From contig NZ_LGUI01000003.1 of NCBI RefSeq assembly GCF_002891295.1, positions 744,001-808,000 of the forward strand: a stretch of 64,000 bases of DNA. Direction: 5' to 3'. The notes under the pieces were generated by a model. The model made no database searches. It was not told where the DNA came from and worked only from the letters and a program-made list of their open reading frames with translations. The position numbers were made by a program, and so were the translations under genes. Source of the stretch: Streptomyces eurocidicus (GTDB taxonomy: Bacteria; Actinomycetota; Actinomycetes; Streptomycetales; Streptomycetaceae). This document shows, piece by piece, positions 55,572 to 64,000 of the stretch (its first letter is position 1; every line of letters begins with the position of its first letter).

Positions 55572-56729
55572 ATGACGGTTCTGGAGCAGCCCGGCTCGTA
55601 CCGGCCCACCCCGCCCCCTGCCTGGCAGCCCCGCACGGATCCCGCGCCGCTGCTGCCCGACGCGGAGCCGTACCGCCTGCTGGGCACCGACGAGGCCGCC
55701 GGGCTCGACCCCGAGCTCCTGCGGCGGATGTACGGGCAGCTCGTCCGCGGCCGCCGGTACAACACCCAGGCCACGGCCCTCACCCGGCAGGGCCGCCTCG
55801 CCGTCTACCCCTCCTCCACCGGCCAGGAGGCGTGCGAGGTCGCCGCCGCCCTCGTACTTGAGGACCGCGACTGGCTCTTCCCCAGCTATCGCGACACGCT
55901 CGCGGCCGTCGCCCGGGGCCTGGACCCCGTGCAGGCCCTGACCCTGCTGCGGGGCGACTGGCACACGGGCTACGACCCCCACGAGCACCGCGTCGCGCCC
56001 CTGTGCACCCCGCTGGCCACCCAACTCCCGCACGCCGTGGGCCTGGCGCACGCCGCCCGGCTCAAGGGCGACGACGTGGTGGCGCTCGCCATGGTCGGCG
56101 ACGGCGGCACCAGCGAGGGCGACTTCCACGAGGCGCTCAACTTCGCCGCCGTCTGGCAGGCGCCGGTCGTCTTCCTCGTGCAGAACAACGGCTTCGCCAT
56201 CTCCGTACCGCTCGCCAAGCAGACCGCGGCCCCGTCCCTCGCCCACAAGGCCGTCGGCTACGGCATGCCGGGCCGGCTGGTCGACGGCAATGACGTGGCC
56301 GCCGTCCACCGGGTGCTCGGCGAAGCCGTGCGGCGGGCCCGCGCCGGCTCCGGCCCCACCCTCGTCGAGGCCGTCACCTACCGCATCGACGCCCATACGA
56401 ACGCCGACGACGCCACCCGCTACCGCACCGACACCGAGGTCGAGGCGTGGCGCGCGCACGACCCTGTCGACCTCCTGGAGCGGGAGCTGACCGGGCGGAA
56501 GCTGCTGGACGAGGACGGCATACGGCGCGAGCGTGAGGCCGCCGAGGCGATGGCCGCCGACCTCCGCGAGCGGATGAACCAGGACCCCGCGCTCGACCCC
56601 ATGGACCTCTTCGCCCATGTCCACGCCGAGCGGACCGACCAACTGCGCGAGCAGGCCGCCATGTTGCGCGCCGAGCTCGACGCCGCCGGGGACACCACCC
56701 CGGGCTCTCAGGAAGGGGTGGGGCGATGA
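55572..56729 (+). CDS. bkdA: branched-chain 2-oxoacid dehydrogenase E1 alpha subunit
   Basis: Thiamine-diphosphate-binding subunit of the dehydrogenase that decarboxylates 2-oxoacids of Val, Leu and Ile to acyl-CoA primers, which in Streptomyces feed branched fatty-acid and polyketide synthesis. 385 residues with the ThDP motif GDGGTSEGDFHEALNFAAVWQAPVVFLVQNN, in parts, and SSTGQEACEVAAALVL near residue 83. A perfect ribosome site (AAAGGAGG) precedes the ATG at 55572. The related pyruvate dehydrogenase E1 alpha cannot be excluded by motif alone; the adjacent Lrp gene favours Bkd. Confidence 0.9.
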   Translation: MTVLEQPGSYRPTPPPAWQPRTDPAPLLPDAEPYRLLGTDEAAGLDPELLRRMYGQLVRGRRYNTQATALTRQGRLAVYPSSTGQEACEVAAALVLEDRDWLFPSYRDTLAAVARGLDPVQALTLLRGDWHTGYDPHEHRVAPLCTPLATQLPHAVGLAHAARLKGDDVVALAMVGDGGTSEGDFHEALNFAAVWQAPVVFLVQNNGFAISVPLAKQTAAPSLAHKAVGYGMPGRLVDGNDVAAVHRVLGEAVRRARAGSGPTLVEAVTYRIDAHTNADDATRYRTDTEVEAWRAHDPVDLLERELTGRKLLDEDGIRREREAAEAMAADLRERMNQDPALDPMDLFAHVHAERTDQLREQAAMLRAELDAAGDTTPGSQEGVGR

Positions 56730-57841
56730 CCACCGCGGCTGTCACGACCGGCCGGAAGCCCGCCACGATGGCCCAGGCCCTGGGCCGGGCGCTGCGCGAC
56801 GCCATGGCCGACGACCCGTCCGTCCACGTCCTCGGCGAGGACGTCGGCGCCCTGGGCGGCGTCTTCCGGGTCACGGACGGCCTGGCCAAGGAGTTCGGCG
56901 AGGACCGCTGCACGGACACGCCGCTGGCCGAGGCGGGCATCCTCGGCGCGGCCGTCGGCATGGCCATGTACGGGCTGCGACCCGTGGTCGAGATGCAGTT
57001 CGACGCCTTCGCCTACCCCGCCTTCGAGCAACTCGTCAGCCATGTCGCCCGGATGCGGAACCGCACCCGGGGCGCGATGCCCATGCCGATCACCGTGCGG
57101 GTGCCTTACGGCGGTGGGATCGGCGGCGTCGAACACCACAGCGACTCCTCCGAGATCTACTACATGGCCACCCCCGGCCTCCATGTGGTCGCCCCCGCGA
57201 CCGTCGCCGACGCCTACGGGCTGCTGCGGGCCGCGATCGCCTCCGACGACCCGGTGGTCTTCCTGGAGCCCAAGCGGCTCTACTGGTCCAAGGCCGACTG
57301 GGACCCGGACCGGCCCGAGGAGGTGCCGGGCATCGGCCGGGCGGCCGTCCGCCGCCGGGGCACCTCCGCCACGCTGATCTCCTACGGCCCGTCCGTGCCG
57401 GTCTGCCTGGAGGCCGCGGAGGCCGCCCGGGCCGAAGGCTGGGACCTGGAAGTGGTCGACCTGCGTTCGCTGGTGCCGTTCGACGAGGAGACGGTCTGCG
57501 CGTCCGTAAGGCGCACCGGCCGGGCCGTCGTCGTCCATGAGGCCACCGGATTCGGCGGCCCCGGCGGGGAGATCGCGGCCCGGATCACGGAGCGCTGCTT
57601 CCACCACCTGGAGGCACCCGTGCTGCGCGTCACCGGCTTCGACATCCCCTATCCGCCGCCGATGCTGGAGCGGTACCACCTGCCCGGCGTCGACCGGGTA
57701 CTGGACGCCGTCGCCCGCTTGCAGTGGGAGTCGGAGTGGACGGACCCGGCGGCGGGCCCCGGTGGTTCCACCGGTCCCAAGGGCCTCACGGGCCCGAACG
57801 GTTTCCAGGGCTTCGACGGCTTCGAGGGCGGGGTGCGCTGA
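56726..57841 (+). CDS. bkdB: branched-chain 2-oxoacid dehydrogenase E1 beta subunit, with collagen-like tail
   Basis: 371 residues of the transketolase-like beta subunit: GRALRDAMADDPSVHVLGEDVGALGGVF, RVPYGGGIGGVEHHSDSSE and VSLRS-type C-terminal motifs (DLRSLVPFDEETV). The normal domain ends near residue 335. The tail continues with GXY triplets reading GPG-GST-GPK-GLT-GPN-GFQ-GFD-GFE, which family members elsewhere usually lack. Start ATG overlaps the E1 alpha stop (ATGA), and the stop overlaps the E2 start by one base. Confidence 0.9.
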   Translation: MTTAAVTTGRKPATMAQALGRALRDAMADDPSVHVLGEDVGALGGVFRVTDGLAKEFGEDRCTDTPLAEAGILGAAVGMAMYGLRPVVEMQFDAFAYPAFEQLVSHVARMRNRTRGAMPMPITVRVPYGGGIGGVEHHSDSSEIYYMATPGLHVVAPATVADAYGLLRAAIASDDPVVFLEPKRLYWSKADWDPDRPEEVPGIGRAAVRRRGTSATLISYGPSVPVCLEAAEAARAEGWDLEVVDLRSLVPFDEETVCASVRRTGRAVVVHEATGFGGPGGEIAARITERCFHHLEAPVLRVTGFDIPYPPPMLERYHLPGVDRVLDAVARLQWESEWTDPAAGPGGSTGPKGLTGPNGFQGFDGFEGGVR

Positions 57842-59271
57842 TGGCCGTGGTGCGCGAATTCACGCTGCCGGACCTCGGGGAAGGGCTCACCGAGGCGGAG
57901 ATCGTCCGCTGGCTCGTCCAGGTCGGTGACGTCGTCGCCGTCGACCAGCCGGTGGTCGAGGTCGAGACGGCCAAGGCGATGGTCGAGGTCCCGTGCCCCT
58001 ACGGGGGCGTGGTGACGGCCCGGTTCGGCGAGGAGGGCACGGAGCTCCCGGTGGGCGCGCCGCTGCTGACGGTGGCGGTCGGCGAGCCGGCGACCGGTTC
58101 CGACGGCGACAGCGGCCCGGAGGACACCGGGCGAGACTCCGGAACCCTCGCTCCCCCCGGGGGCGAGGGTTCCGGGAACGTCCTGGTCGGCTACGGCACG
58201 CAGGCCCCGGCCGCGCGGCGCCCCCGGGTGCGGGCACCCGGGGGGAGGGCCGCACGGACGCAGGGCGGCCCGGTCGCCACCGGTGAGGCGGGCAAGGCAA
58301 GTGAGGCGGGAGAGGCGGTGGGGGCCGGCAGGTCCGCCGGTGCCGTCGGTTCCGTAAGGGCCGCCGCGCCCGTCGAGGCGGGTACCCGGGCGGTGATATC
58401 GCCTCTCGTCCGGCGGCTGGCCAGGGAGCGCGGGCTCGACCTCGCGCACGTGTGCGGCAGTGGACCGGACGGGTTGATCACCCGGGCGGACGTCGAGCGC
58501 GCCACGGCCTCCCCGGCCCCGGTTCCCGGGCGGGCGGCGGTCGCGTCCGGCACGCCGTCGGCCGCCGGGCGGCCGGAGGACGGTGCCGAGCGGATTCCCC
58601 TGCGCGGGATGCGCGGCGCCGTCGCCGAGAAGCTCGGCAGGAGCCGCCGCGAGATCCCGGACGCGACCTGCTGGGTGGACGCCGACGCCACGGAGCTGCT
58701 GGCCGCCCGACGGGCGATGAACGCCGCCGGGGACCCCAAGATCTCGCTGCTCGCCGTACTGGCCCGGATCACGACGGCGGCCCTGGCCCGCTACCCCGAG
58801 CTCAACGCCACGGTGGACACCGAGGCCCGTGAGATCGTGCGGCTGCCCGGGGTGCACCTGGGGTTCGCCGCGCAGACCGACCGGGGCCTGGTCGTCCCCG
58901 TCGTCCGGAACGCCCACACGCTCAACGCCGTCCGGCTGTCCGAGGAGATCGCCCGGCTGACCGAGGCCGCGCGGGCGGGCGCCCTCACCCCGGCCGAGCT
59001 GACCGGCGGCACGTTCACCCTGAACAACTACGGGGTGTTCGGGGTCGACGGCTCCACGCCGATCATCAACCACCCGGAGGCGGCGATGCTCGGGGTCGGG
59101 CGCATAGTCCCGAAGCCATGGGTGTGGGAGGGGGAGTTGGCGGTACGGCAGGTCGTGCAGCTGTCCTTCACCTTCGACCACCGCGTCTGCGACGGCGGCA
59201 CGGCGGGAGGCTTCCTGCGGTACGTGGCCGACTGCGTCGAGCGGCCCGCGGTGTTGTTGCGGTCCGTGTGA
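57841..59271 (+). CDS. bkdC: branched-chain 2-oxoacid dehydrogenase E2 (dihydrolipoyl acyltransferase)
   Basis: Acyltransferase core of the complex, 476 residues. One lipoyl domain with the lipoylated Lys in VETAKAMVEV (about residue 45), an Ala/Gly-rich flexible linker, an E1/E3-binding domain (ISPLVRRLARERGLDLAHVCGSGPDGLITRADVE near 182-215) and the catalytic domain ending FDHRVCDGG with the active-site His and Asp. Third gene of an E1 alpha-E1 beta-E2 unit; no E3 gene is in the window. Confidence 0.92.
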   Translation: MAVVREFTLPDLGEGLTEAEIVRWLVQVGDVVAVDQPVVEVETAKAMVEVPCPYGGVVTARFGEEGTELPVGAPLLTVAVGEPATGSDGDSGPEDTGRDSGTLAPPGGEGSGNVLVGYGTQAPAARRPRVRAPGGRAARTQGGPVATGEAGKASEAGEAVGAGRSAGAVGSVRAAAPVEAGTRAVISPLVRRLARERGLDLAHVCGSGPDGLITRADVERATASPAPVPGRAAVASGTPSAAGRPEDGAERIPLRGMRGAVAEKLGRSRREIPDATCWVDADATELLAARRAMNAAGDPKISLLAVLARITTAALARYPELNATVDTEAREIVRLPGVHLGFAAQTDRGLVVPVVRNAHTLNAVRLSEEIARLTEAARAGALTPAELTGGTFTLNNYGVFGVDGSTPIINHPEAAMLGVGRIVPKPWVWEGELAVRQVVQLSFTFDHRVCDGGTAGGFLRYVADCVERPAVLLRSV

Positions 59272-59407
59272 CGGGCGGCTGCCGAGCGGCCGTGCAGGGT
59301 GGCGGTGACGGCGCCCCGGCAGGGCCGGTCGCCGCGGTCGGCGCGCCGTCGTCCGGAGGCTTCCGGGCGGCCGGTGCGCCGGGCGGTGGCGCGGCCATAC
59401 TCGTCGG

Positions 59408-60295
59408 GTGACTGACTATGACGCCGTAGTGCTCGCCGGAGGCGCCGCCCGCAGGCTGGGCGGCGCCGACAAGCCCGGTCTGAGCGTGGGCGGCCGCACG
59501 CTGCTCGACCGGGTCCTCGGCGCGTGCGCGGACGCCGGTGACACCGTCGTGGTGGGCCCGCGCCGCCCCACCGCCCGGCCCGTGCGCTGGGCGCGCGAGC
59601 AGCCCCCCGGCGGCGGACCGCTCGCCGCGCTCGCCGCCGGCCTCAAGGGGACGGAGGCCGCCCTGACGCTCGTACTCTCCGCCGACCTGCCGTTCCTGCG
59701 GGCCGACACCGTACGAGCCCTTCTCGCGGCCCTCGCCGACGCCGGGGAGGGGACGGACGGGGTGCTGCTCGCCGACCCCGACGGACGGGACCAGCCGCTG
59801 GTCGCCGCCTACCGCGGCGAGGCCCTCCGCCGGGAACTCGCCCTGCTCGCCGCCGAGCACGGCTCCCTCGCCGGACTGCCGCTCCGCCTGCTCACGGCCG
59901 AGCTGGCGCTCGGCCGGCTCCCGCACCCCACGGCGTCGTTCGACTGCGACACCTGGGAGGACGTCGCCACGGCCCGCGCGCGCATCAGGGACGATGGGGG
60001 CGTGCTGGAAGAATGGATCAACGCCGCCAAGGCCGAACTCGGCATCGAGCTCGACGTCGACACCGCCGCCCTCCTCGACCTCGCACGGGACGCCGCGCAC
60101 GGCGTGGCCCGGCCCGCCGCGCCCCTGACGACGTTCCTCGTCGGCTACGCCGCCGCGCTGCGGGGCGGCGGGGAGGAGGCCGTCGCGGCGGCGACCCGCG
60201 AGGCGGTCGCGCTCGCCCGGCGCTGGGCCGACGAGGCCGCGGACGGCGGCAAGGCCGCCGCCGAGGGCCCCCACGCGCCCGAAGAGTCGGAATGA
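59408..60295 (+). CDS. molybdenum cofactor guanylyltransferase-like protein with DUF6457 domain
   Basis: 295 residues: N-terminal MobA-like nucleotidyltransferase (VVLAGGAARRLGGADKPGLSVGGRTLLDRVL, LSADLPFLRADTVRALL, CDTWEDVATAR), which in MobA attaches GMP to molybdopterin, and a C-terminal helical DUF6457 domain from about residue 200 (LEEWINAAKAELGIELDVD). The DUF6457 half commonly accompanies molybdenum cofactor genes in actinobacteria; its role is unknown. The stop overlaps the moeA start (ATGA). No other Mo-cofactor genes are in the window. Confidence 0.87.
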   Translation: MTDYDAVVLAGGAARRLGGADKPGLSVGGRTLLDRVLGACADAGDTVVVGPRRPTARPVRWAREQPPGGGPLAALAAGLKGTEAALTLVLSADLPFLRADTVRALLAALADAGEGTDGVLLADPDGRDQPLVAAYRGEALRRELALLAAEHGSLAGLPLRLLTAELALGRLPHPTASFDCDTWEDVATARARIRDDGGVLEEWINAAKAELGIELDVDTAALLDLARDAAHGVARPAAPLTTFLVGYAAALRGGGEEAVAAATREAVALARRWADEAADGGKAAAEGPHAPEESE

Positions 60296-62505
60296 CCTCC
60301 AGGGAGGACGGCTCCGCGCTCGACCGCGCGGCGGACGAGGCACTGGCCCTCATCGCGGACGACCGCCGGGCGAGGAGCCGCTCGCGCGGCCAGGCGCACA
60401 TGGCCGCCGACGGCGGGCGCCCGGCGGCCGGGGGCCGTCCCGTCGAGGACGGGGCTCCGGCCGATCGCCCACTGGGGGAGGGGCTCTTCGTCCCGTGGGC
60501 GGAGGACCACGGTCCGCGGGGAGCCTCCGGCCCCGGCGGGCCCGCGCCGGGAGAGGACGACTCCGCGCCGCGCGCCGACCGCTCGCATCACGCGCGGGGG
60601 AGCGGCGGGTGCCGGAACGGCGAGTACGGGCACGCCGATCGCCCGGCCGGGGGAGCCTCGGCGGGGGACACCTTGGCCGTCATCGACGCGTTGACGCTGC
60701 TCGCCGAGGATCGCTCGGCGCGCGGGCGGCGGGGCGGCGGCGACGTGCCGCGCCCGTCGTACGAGGGCGGCCGGTCCCGTCGCGAAGGCCCGTTCGGCGA
60801 CTTCCCTTTCGACCTTGAGCCGGAGTCGGCTCTTGAGGCGGAGCCGGCCTTTGGGCCGGGGGCGACCCTTGAGGCGGAGCCGGCCTCTGGGGCAGGGTCG
60901 GTCATTGAGACGGAGTTGGCCTCTGGGCCGGAGTCGGCCCTTGAACCGGAGCCGGCCCCTGAGGCGAAACCGGCTCCTGAGCCGACGCCGGAGCCCACCC
61001 CCGGGTCGGTCATCGACGCCGGGCCCGTCTCTGACGCCGGGCCTGTCTCTGACGCCGGGCCTGTCTCTGACCCCGGGCCCGTCTCCACCCCCGATCCCGT
61101 CTCCACCCCCAAGCCCGCCTCTGAATCCGCGCCTGTTCCCGTCCCGAGGTCCGTCCCCGTCCCCGGACCCGGACCCGGACCCGGACCCGTCCCCGGAGCC
61201 GAACCCGTCCCCACCCCCACCGCCGACTCCATCCCCTCCCCCCGCGAGTACGAGTTCCTCTTCGCGGCCGACGACGTACGTGAGTCCGCCCCCATGACGA
61301 CCGCTCCCTGGCCCGACGCCCGTGCCCTCGCCGCTCGTGCCGCCGAGCCCCTGCCGCCCGTCGAGCAGGAGCTCGGCGAGGCGCTCGGGCAGGTGCTCGC
61401 CTCGTCGCTCGTCGCGCTCACCGACCTGCCGTCCTTCGACACCTCCGCCATGGACGGCTGGGCGGTCGCCGGGCCGGGCCCGTGGCGGCTGCCCGCCGGC
61501 CGGGAGGGCCTCGGCGTCCTCGCCGGCTCCGACCACGGCGGGGCCGCGCCCCTGCGCGACGGACACGCCGTAAGGATCGCGACCGGCGCGCCCGTCCCGC
61601 CCGGCACCACCGCCGTGCTCCGCAGCGAGCACGGCGAGGTGACCGGCCGGGACGAGCCGCACCCCGAGCTCCACGCCACCCGTCGTCTCTCCCACGGCCA
61701 GGACATCCGCCCCCGTGGCCAGGAGTGCCGCCACGGCGACCAACTCCTGCCCCGGGGCACCGTCGTGACCCCCGCCGTGCTCGGCCTGGCCGCCGCCGCG
61801 GGCTACGACAGGCTCCACGTCACCCGCCGCCCCCGCGCCGAAGTGCTCGTCCTCGGCGACGAACTGCTCCGCGAGGGCCTCCCCCAGGGCGGCCGGATCC
61901 GGGACGCCCTCGGCCCCATGCTCGGCCCCTGGCTCACGGCCCTCGGCGCCGAGGTGACCTCGATCCGCCGCCTCGGCGACGACGCGAACGCCCTGCACGC
62001 GGCCCTCGCCGACTCCACCGCCGACGTCGTGCTCACCACCGGCGGTACGGCCGCCGGCCCCGTCGACCACGTCCACACCACCCTCCGGAGGCTCGGCGCC
62101 GAGCTCCTGGTCGACGGTGTCGCGGTCCGGCCCGGCCACCCGATGCTGCTCGCCCGGCTCGCACCCGGCCGGCACCTCGTCGGCCTCCCCGGCAACCCCC
62201 TGGCCGCCGTCGCCGGACTGCTGACGCTCGCCGAGCCCCTGCTCCGTACGCTCTCCGCGCGCCCCTCGCCCCCGCCCTACCGGGCCGTCCTCACCGATGC
62301 CGTCAAGGGCCACCCGGACGACACCCGGCTCGTCCCCGTCGTCAGCCGGCACAGCGACAGCGCGGAGCCGCTCAGTTTCCACGGGCCCGCGATGCTGCGG
62401 GGCCTCGCCGCCGCCGACGCGCTCGCGGTCATTCCGCCGGGTGGTGCGGTACGGGGTTCCCGGGCCGGGGTTCTCGAACTGCCGTGGGCGGTGGGTGGGG
62501 TGTGA
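60292..62505 (+). CDS. moeA: molybdopterin molybdotransferase MoeA with a long repetitive N-terminal extension
   Basis: 737 residues, against about 400 for ordinary MoeA. The C-terminal part from about residue 335 (LPSFDTSAMDGWAVAG, RIATGAPVPPGTTAVL, TTGGTAAGPVDHVHTTLRRLGAE and GLPGNPLAAVAGLLTLAEPLL) carries the MoeA signatures, which insert molybdate into adenylylated molybdopterin. Residues 1-334 are low-complexity, with Glu-Pro-Ala-type repeats and six copies of an 18-base minisatellite (61015-61122). The GTG/ATG starts around 61294 (MTTAPWPDARAL) could give a normal-length enzyme. The overlap with the preceding gene supports the start at 60292. Confidence 0.85.
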   Translation: MTSREDGSALDRAADEALALIADDRRARSRSRGQAHMAADGGRPAAGGRPVEDGAPADRPLGEGLFVPWAEDHGPRGASGPGGPAPGEDDSAPRADRSHHARGSGGCRNGEYGHADRPAGGASAGDTLAVIDALTLLAEDRSARGRRGGGDVPRPSYEGGRSRREGPFGDFPFDLEPESALEAEPAFGPGATLEAEPASGAGSVIETELASGPESALEPEPAPEAKPAPEPTPEPTPGSVIDAGPVSDAGPVSDAGPVSDPGPVSTPDPVSTPKPASESAPVPVPRSVPVPGPGPGPGPVPGAEPVPTPTADSIPSPREYEFLFAADDVRESAPMTTAPWPDARALAARAAEPLPPVEQELGEALGQVLASSLVALTDLPSFDTSAMDGWAVAGPGPWRLPAGREGLGVLAGSDHGGAAPLRDGHAVRIATGAPVPPGTTAVLRSEHGEVTGRDEPHPELHATRRLSHGQDIRPRGQECRHGDQLLPRGTVVTPAVLGLAAAAGYDRLHVTRRPRAEVLVLGDELLREGLPQGGRIRDALGPMLGPWLTALGAEVTSIRRLGDDANALHAALADSTADVVLTTGGTAAGPVDHVHTTLRRLGAELLVDGVAVRPGHPMLLARLAPGRHLVGLPGNPLAAVAGLLTLAEPLLRTLSARPSPPPYRAVLTDAVKGHPDDTRLVPVVSRHSDSAEPLSFHGPAMLRGLAAADALAVIPPGGAVRGSRAGVLELPWAVGGV
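61015..61122 (+). repeat. 18-base minisatellite in moeA
   Basis: Six in-frame 18-base units, the first four nearly identical (consensus GACGCCGGGCCTGTCTCT), encoding DAGPVS-type hexapeptides. A shorter GGACCC repeat follows near 61160-61185. Such repeats vary in copy number by slippage. Confidence 0.8.
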
Positions 62506-62547
62506 CGCGCCTCCGGGCCGGCAGGGCGGTGGCCGCACCGCCTGCCC

Positions 62548-63651
62548 TCACCCCTCCGCCGCCGGCGGCGCCGCCTGCTTGATCGTGATGACCCGGTCCG
62601 CGAGGTGCAGCGTCGCCGCCTCCGGGTCGGTGAAGTGCAGCAGCCGGTGGCCCCGTACGACCGCGACGACGAGGTCCGCGCAGTCGCGCGGTGAGTTGCC
62701 CGCCTCCCGCTTGGTGACGGGCCGCTCCACGACGTCCAGGCCGTTGCCGTACGTCAGCAGGTCCTCCAGCACCGTGCCGACGTTCGGGCTCATCATCGAC
62801 ATGCCGAGCAGCCGGCCCGCCGAGCTCGAACTCGTCACGACGGTGTTCGCGCCGCTCTGCCGCAGCAGCGGCACGTTCTCGTCCTCCCGCACGGCCACGA
62901 CGATCGTGGCCGACTTGTTGAGCTGCCGCGCGGTCAGCGTGACCAGGGCGGCCGTGTCGTCCCGCTCCGTGCAGATCACCACCTGGGAGGCCCGCTGGAG
63001 CTCGGCGCGGAGCAGCGTCTCGGAGCGCGTGGCGTCGCCCAGGACGCCCACCAGGCCGTCGCTGGAGGCCGCGTCCACGACCTTCTTCTGCGGGTCCACC
63101 ACGACGATCTTGTCCTTGGGCTTGCCCTGCCCGACCAGCGTCTCGATGGCGTGCCGGCCCTTGGTGCCGTAGCCGACGACGACGGTGTGCTCTCGCATGC
63201 GGGACCTCCAGCGGTGGATGCGCACCTGCTGGCGCGTCCGTTCGGTCAGCACTTCCAGGGTGGTGCCGACCAGAATGATCAGGAACAACACGCGCAATGG
63301 CGTGATCAAGAAGATATTCGTCAGCCGCGCCCCGTCGCTCACGGGCGTGATGTCGCCGTAGCCGGTCGTCGACAGGGTGACGGTCGCGTAGTACGCGGAG
63401 TCGAGGAAGTCGACGGCGCTGTCGGAGTTGTCGTGGTACCCCTCGCGGTCGACGTAGACGAGCAGGGTCGTCAGGCCGAGCACGGCCAGCGCCATGACGA
63501 GCCGGCGCAGCACCTGCCGCAGCGGCGCCGCGACGTTCTGGACCGGCATGACGATGGAGCGCCCCGCCTCCGCGTCCTCTTCGGCCTCTCTCCTGGTGCG
63601 CCGCCACAGCGACCGGAGGAGGGAGATTCTGGTCATCTTGCCCGTAGCCAT
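62548..63651 (-). CDS. potassium channel family protein with RCK (TrkA-N) domain
   Basis: 367 residues: cytoplasmic N-terminus, two membrane helices flanking the pore with selectivity filter TTGYGD (S-ATVTLSTTGYGDITPVSDG) near residue 98, then a Rossmann RCK domain (HTVVVGYGTKGRHAIETLV, VVDPQKKVVDAASSDGLVGVLGDATRSETLLRAEL in parts). It would gate K+ flux in response to a nucleotide or ion ligand. I chose the ATG at 63651, with GGAG 4 bases upstream; ATGs at 63660 and 63636 are also in frame. Divergent from the quinone oxidoreductase gene. Confidence 0.9.
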   Translation of the reverse strand: MATGKMTRISLLRSLWRRTRREAEEDAEAGRSIVMPVQNVAAPLRQVLRRLVMALAVLGLTTLLVYVDREGYHDNSDSAVDFLDSAYYATVTLSTTGYGDITPVSDGARLTNIFLITPLRVLFLIILVGTTLEVLTERTRQQVRIHRWRSRMREHTVVVGYGTKGRHAIETLVGQGKPKDKIVVVDPQKKVVDAASSDGLVGVLGDATRSETLLRAELQRASQVVICTERDDTAALVTLTARQLNKSATIVVAVREDENVPLLRQSGANTVVTSSSSAGRLLGMSMMSPNVGTVLEDLLTYGNGLDVVERPVTKREAGNSPRDCADLVVAVVRGHRLLHFTDPEAATLHLADRVITIKQAAPPAAEG

Positions 63652-63702
63652 GCGCTCCATGTTCCGTGATGTGCCGAGGGGCCCGGGAGTAGCCTCGCGG
63701 GC

Positions 63703-64000
63703 ATGCATGCGATCACCATCAACGAACCCGGCGGACCGGAGGCCCTGGTCTGGGCCGAGGTGCCCGATCCCGTGCCCGGCGAGGGCGAGGTACTGGTCGA
63801 GGTCGTCGCCGGTGCCGTCAACCGCGCGGACGTGATGCAGCGTCAGGGCTTCTACGATCCGCCGCCCGGCGCGTCCTCCTACCCCGGACTGGAGTGCTCC
63901 GGCCGGATCGTCGCCCTGGGGCCCGGCGTGGCCGGCTGGGCCGTCGGCGACGAGGTGTGCGCGCTGCTGGCGGGCGGCGGCTACGCGGAGAAGGTCTGTG
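63703..64000 (+). CDS. NAD(P)H-quinone oxidoreductase, N-terminal part
   Basis: Zinc-independent medium-chain dehydrogenase of the QOR/PIG3 type. The visible 99 residues ([65 protein letters not shown]) are the GroES-like N-terminal domain; the NADPH-binding domain lies beyond the window. Start ATG at 63703; a potential upstream frame was not considered. Only 51 bp separate its start from the divergent channel gene. Confidence 0.88.
   Translation, partial: MHAITINEPGGPEALVWAEVPDPVPGEGEVLVEVVAGAVNRADVMQRQGFYDPPPGASSYPGLECSGRIVALGPGVAGWAVGDEVCALLAGGGYAEKVC

Noticed and set aside
61015..61122. Regular 18-base repeats considered as a CRISPR array.
   Set aside because: The repeats are contiguous with no spacers and encode in-frame hexapeptides within moeA.
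60145..62538. Long minus-strand frame opposite moeA, with Gly/Asp/Arg repeats.
   Set aside because: It is the reverse complement of moeA and its minisatellite; no ribosome site or recognisable domain.

Overview
The window is a 64-kb piece of the core chromosome of a Streptomyces-type actinomycete, centred on the replication origin. The GC content is very high, third codon positions are almost always G or C, and GTG starts are common. The order rsmG-jag-yidC-yidD-rnpA-rpmH / dnaA-oriC-dnaN-gnd-recF-DUF721-gyrB-gyrA-DUF3566 is the classical Streptomyces origin arrangement. crgA, class E sortases, a PASTA kinase operon and an Lrp-regulated branched-chain keto-acid dehydrogenase operon fit the same genus. 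Species cannot be named from the sequence alone.

Layout. 1-2954 (minus): ribosome, RNase P and membrane-insertion genes transcribed away from the origin. 3236-10042 (plus): dnaA with its autoregulatory DnaA boxes, an 848-bp oriC with two fields of DnaA boxes, then dnaN, gnd, recF and a DciA-like gene. 10480-16206: gyrB, gyrA and a DUF3566 membrane protein. 16279-21293: tRNA-Ile, tRNA-Ala, a membrane kinase with an XRE gene, DUF5324, a cyclophilin and a rhomboid protease. 21388-21599 is a second, extra-origin cluster of DnaA boxes. 21669-26093: crgA, DUF881, three class E sortase loci (the first frameshifted) and a glutamine amidotransferase. 26164-34275 (minus): fhaA-fhaB-pstP-ftsW/rodA-pbpA-pknB, the serine/threonine-phosphorylation and cell-wall operon. 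34969-42865: tRNA-Leu and an accessory-looking stretch (hypothetical membrane protein, XRE, azoreductase/HxlR pair, MarR/YhgE-like pair, DUF2252, J-domain-like protein, rhodanese).

42991-59271 is a catabolic block: an acyl-CoA dehydrogenase, paaABCDE (phenylacetyl-CoA epoxidase), a DUF5819-HTTM pair, a SpoU methyltransferase, paaN, a PaaH-type dehydrogenase, a TetR regulator, a BkdR-like Lrp regulator and the bkdABC-type dehydrogenase complex. The same TetR-type palindrome (ACCGnnCGnnCGGT or a one-base variant) lies upstream of paaA, between paaN and paaH, and upstream of the dehydrogenase operon, so the TetR protein encoded here probably ties the three units together. 59408-64000: a MobA-DUF6457 protein, a MoeA with a very long repetitive N-terminus, a K+ channel with an RCK domain and the start of a quinone oxidoreductase.

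I found no transposon, prophage, CRISPR array or obvious new defence system. The most useful observations are regulatory: DnaA boxes outside oriC, the shared TetR palindromes, a KstR-type site and paired MarR-type palindromes. Others are structural: the sortase frameshift, a collagen-like tail on E1 beta and the MoeA minisatellite.
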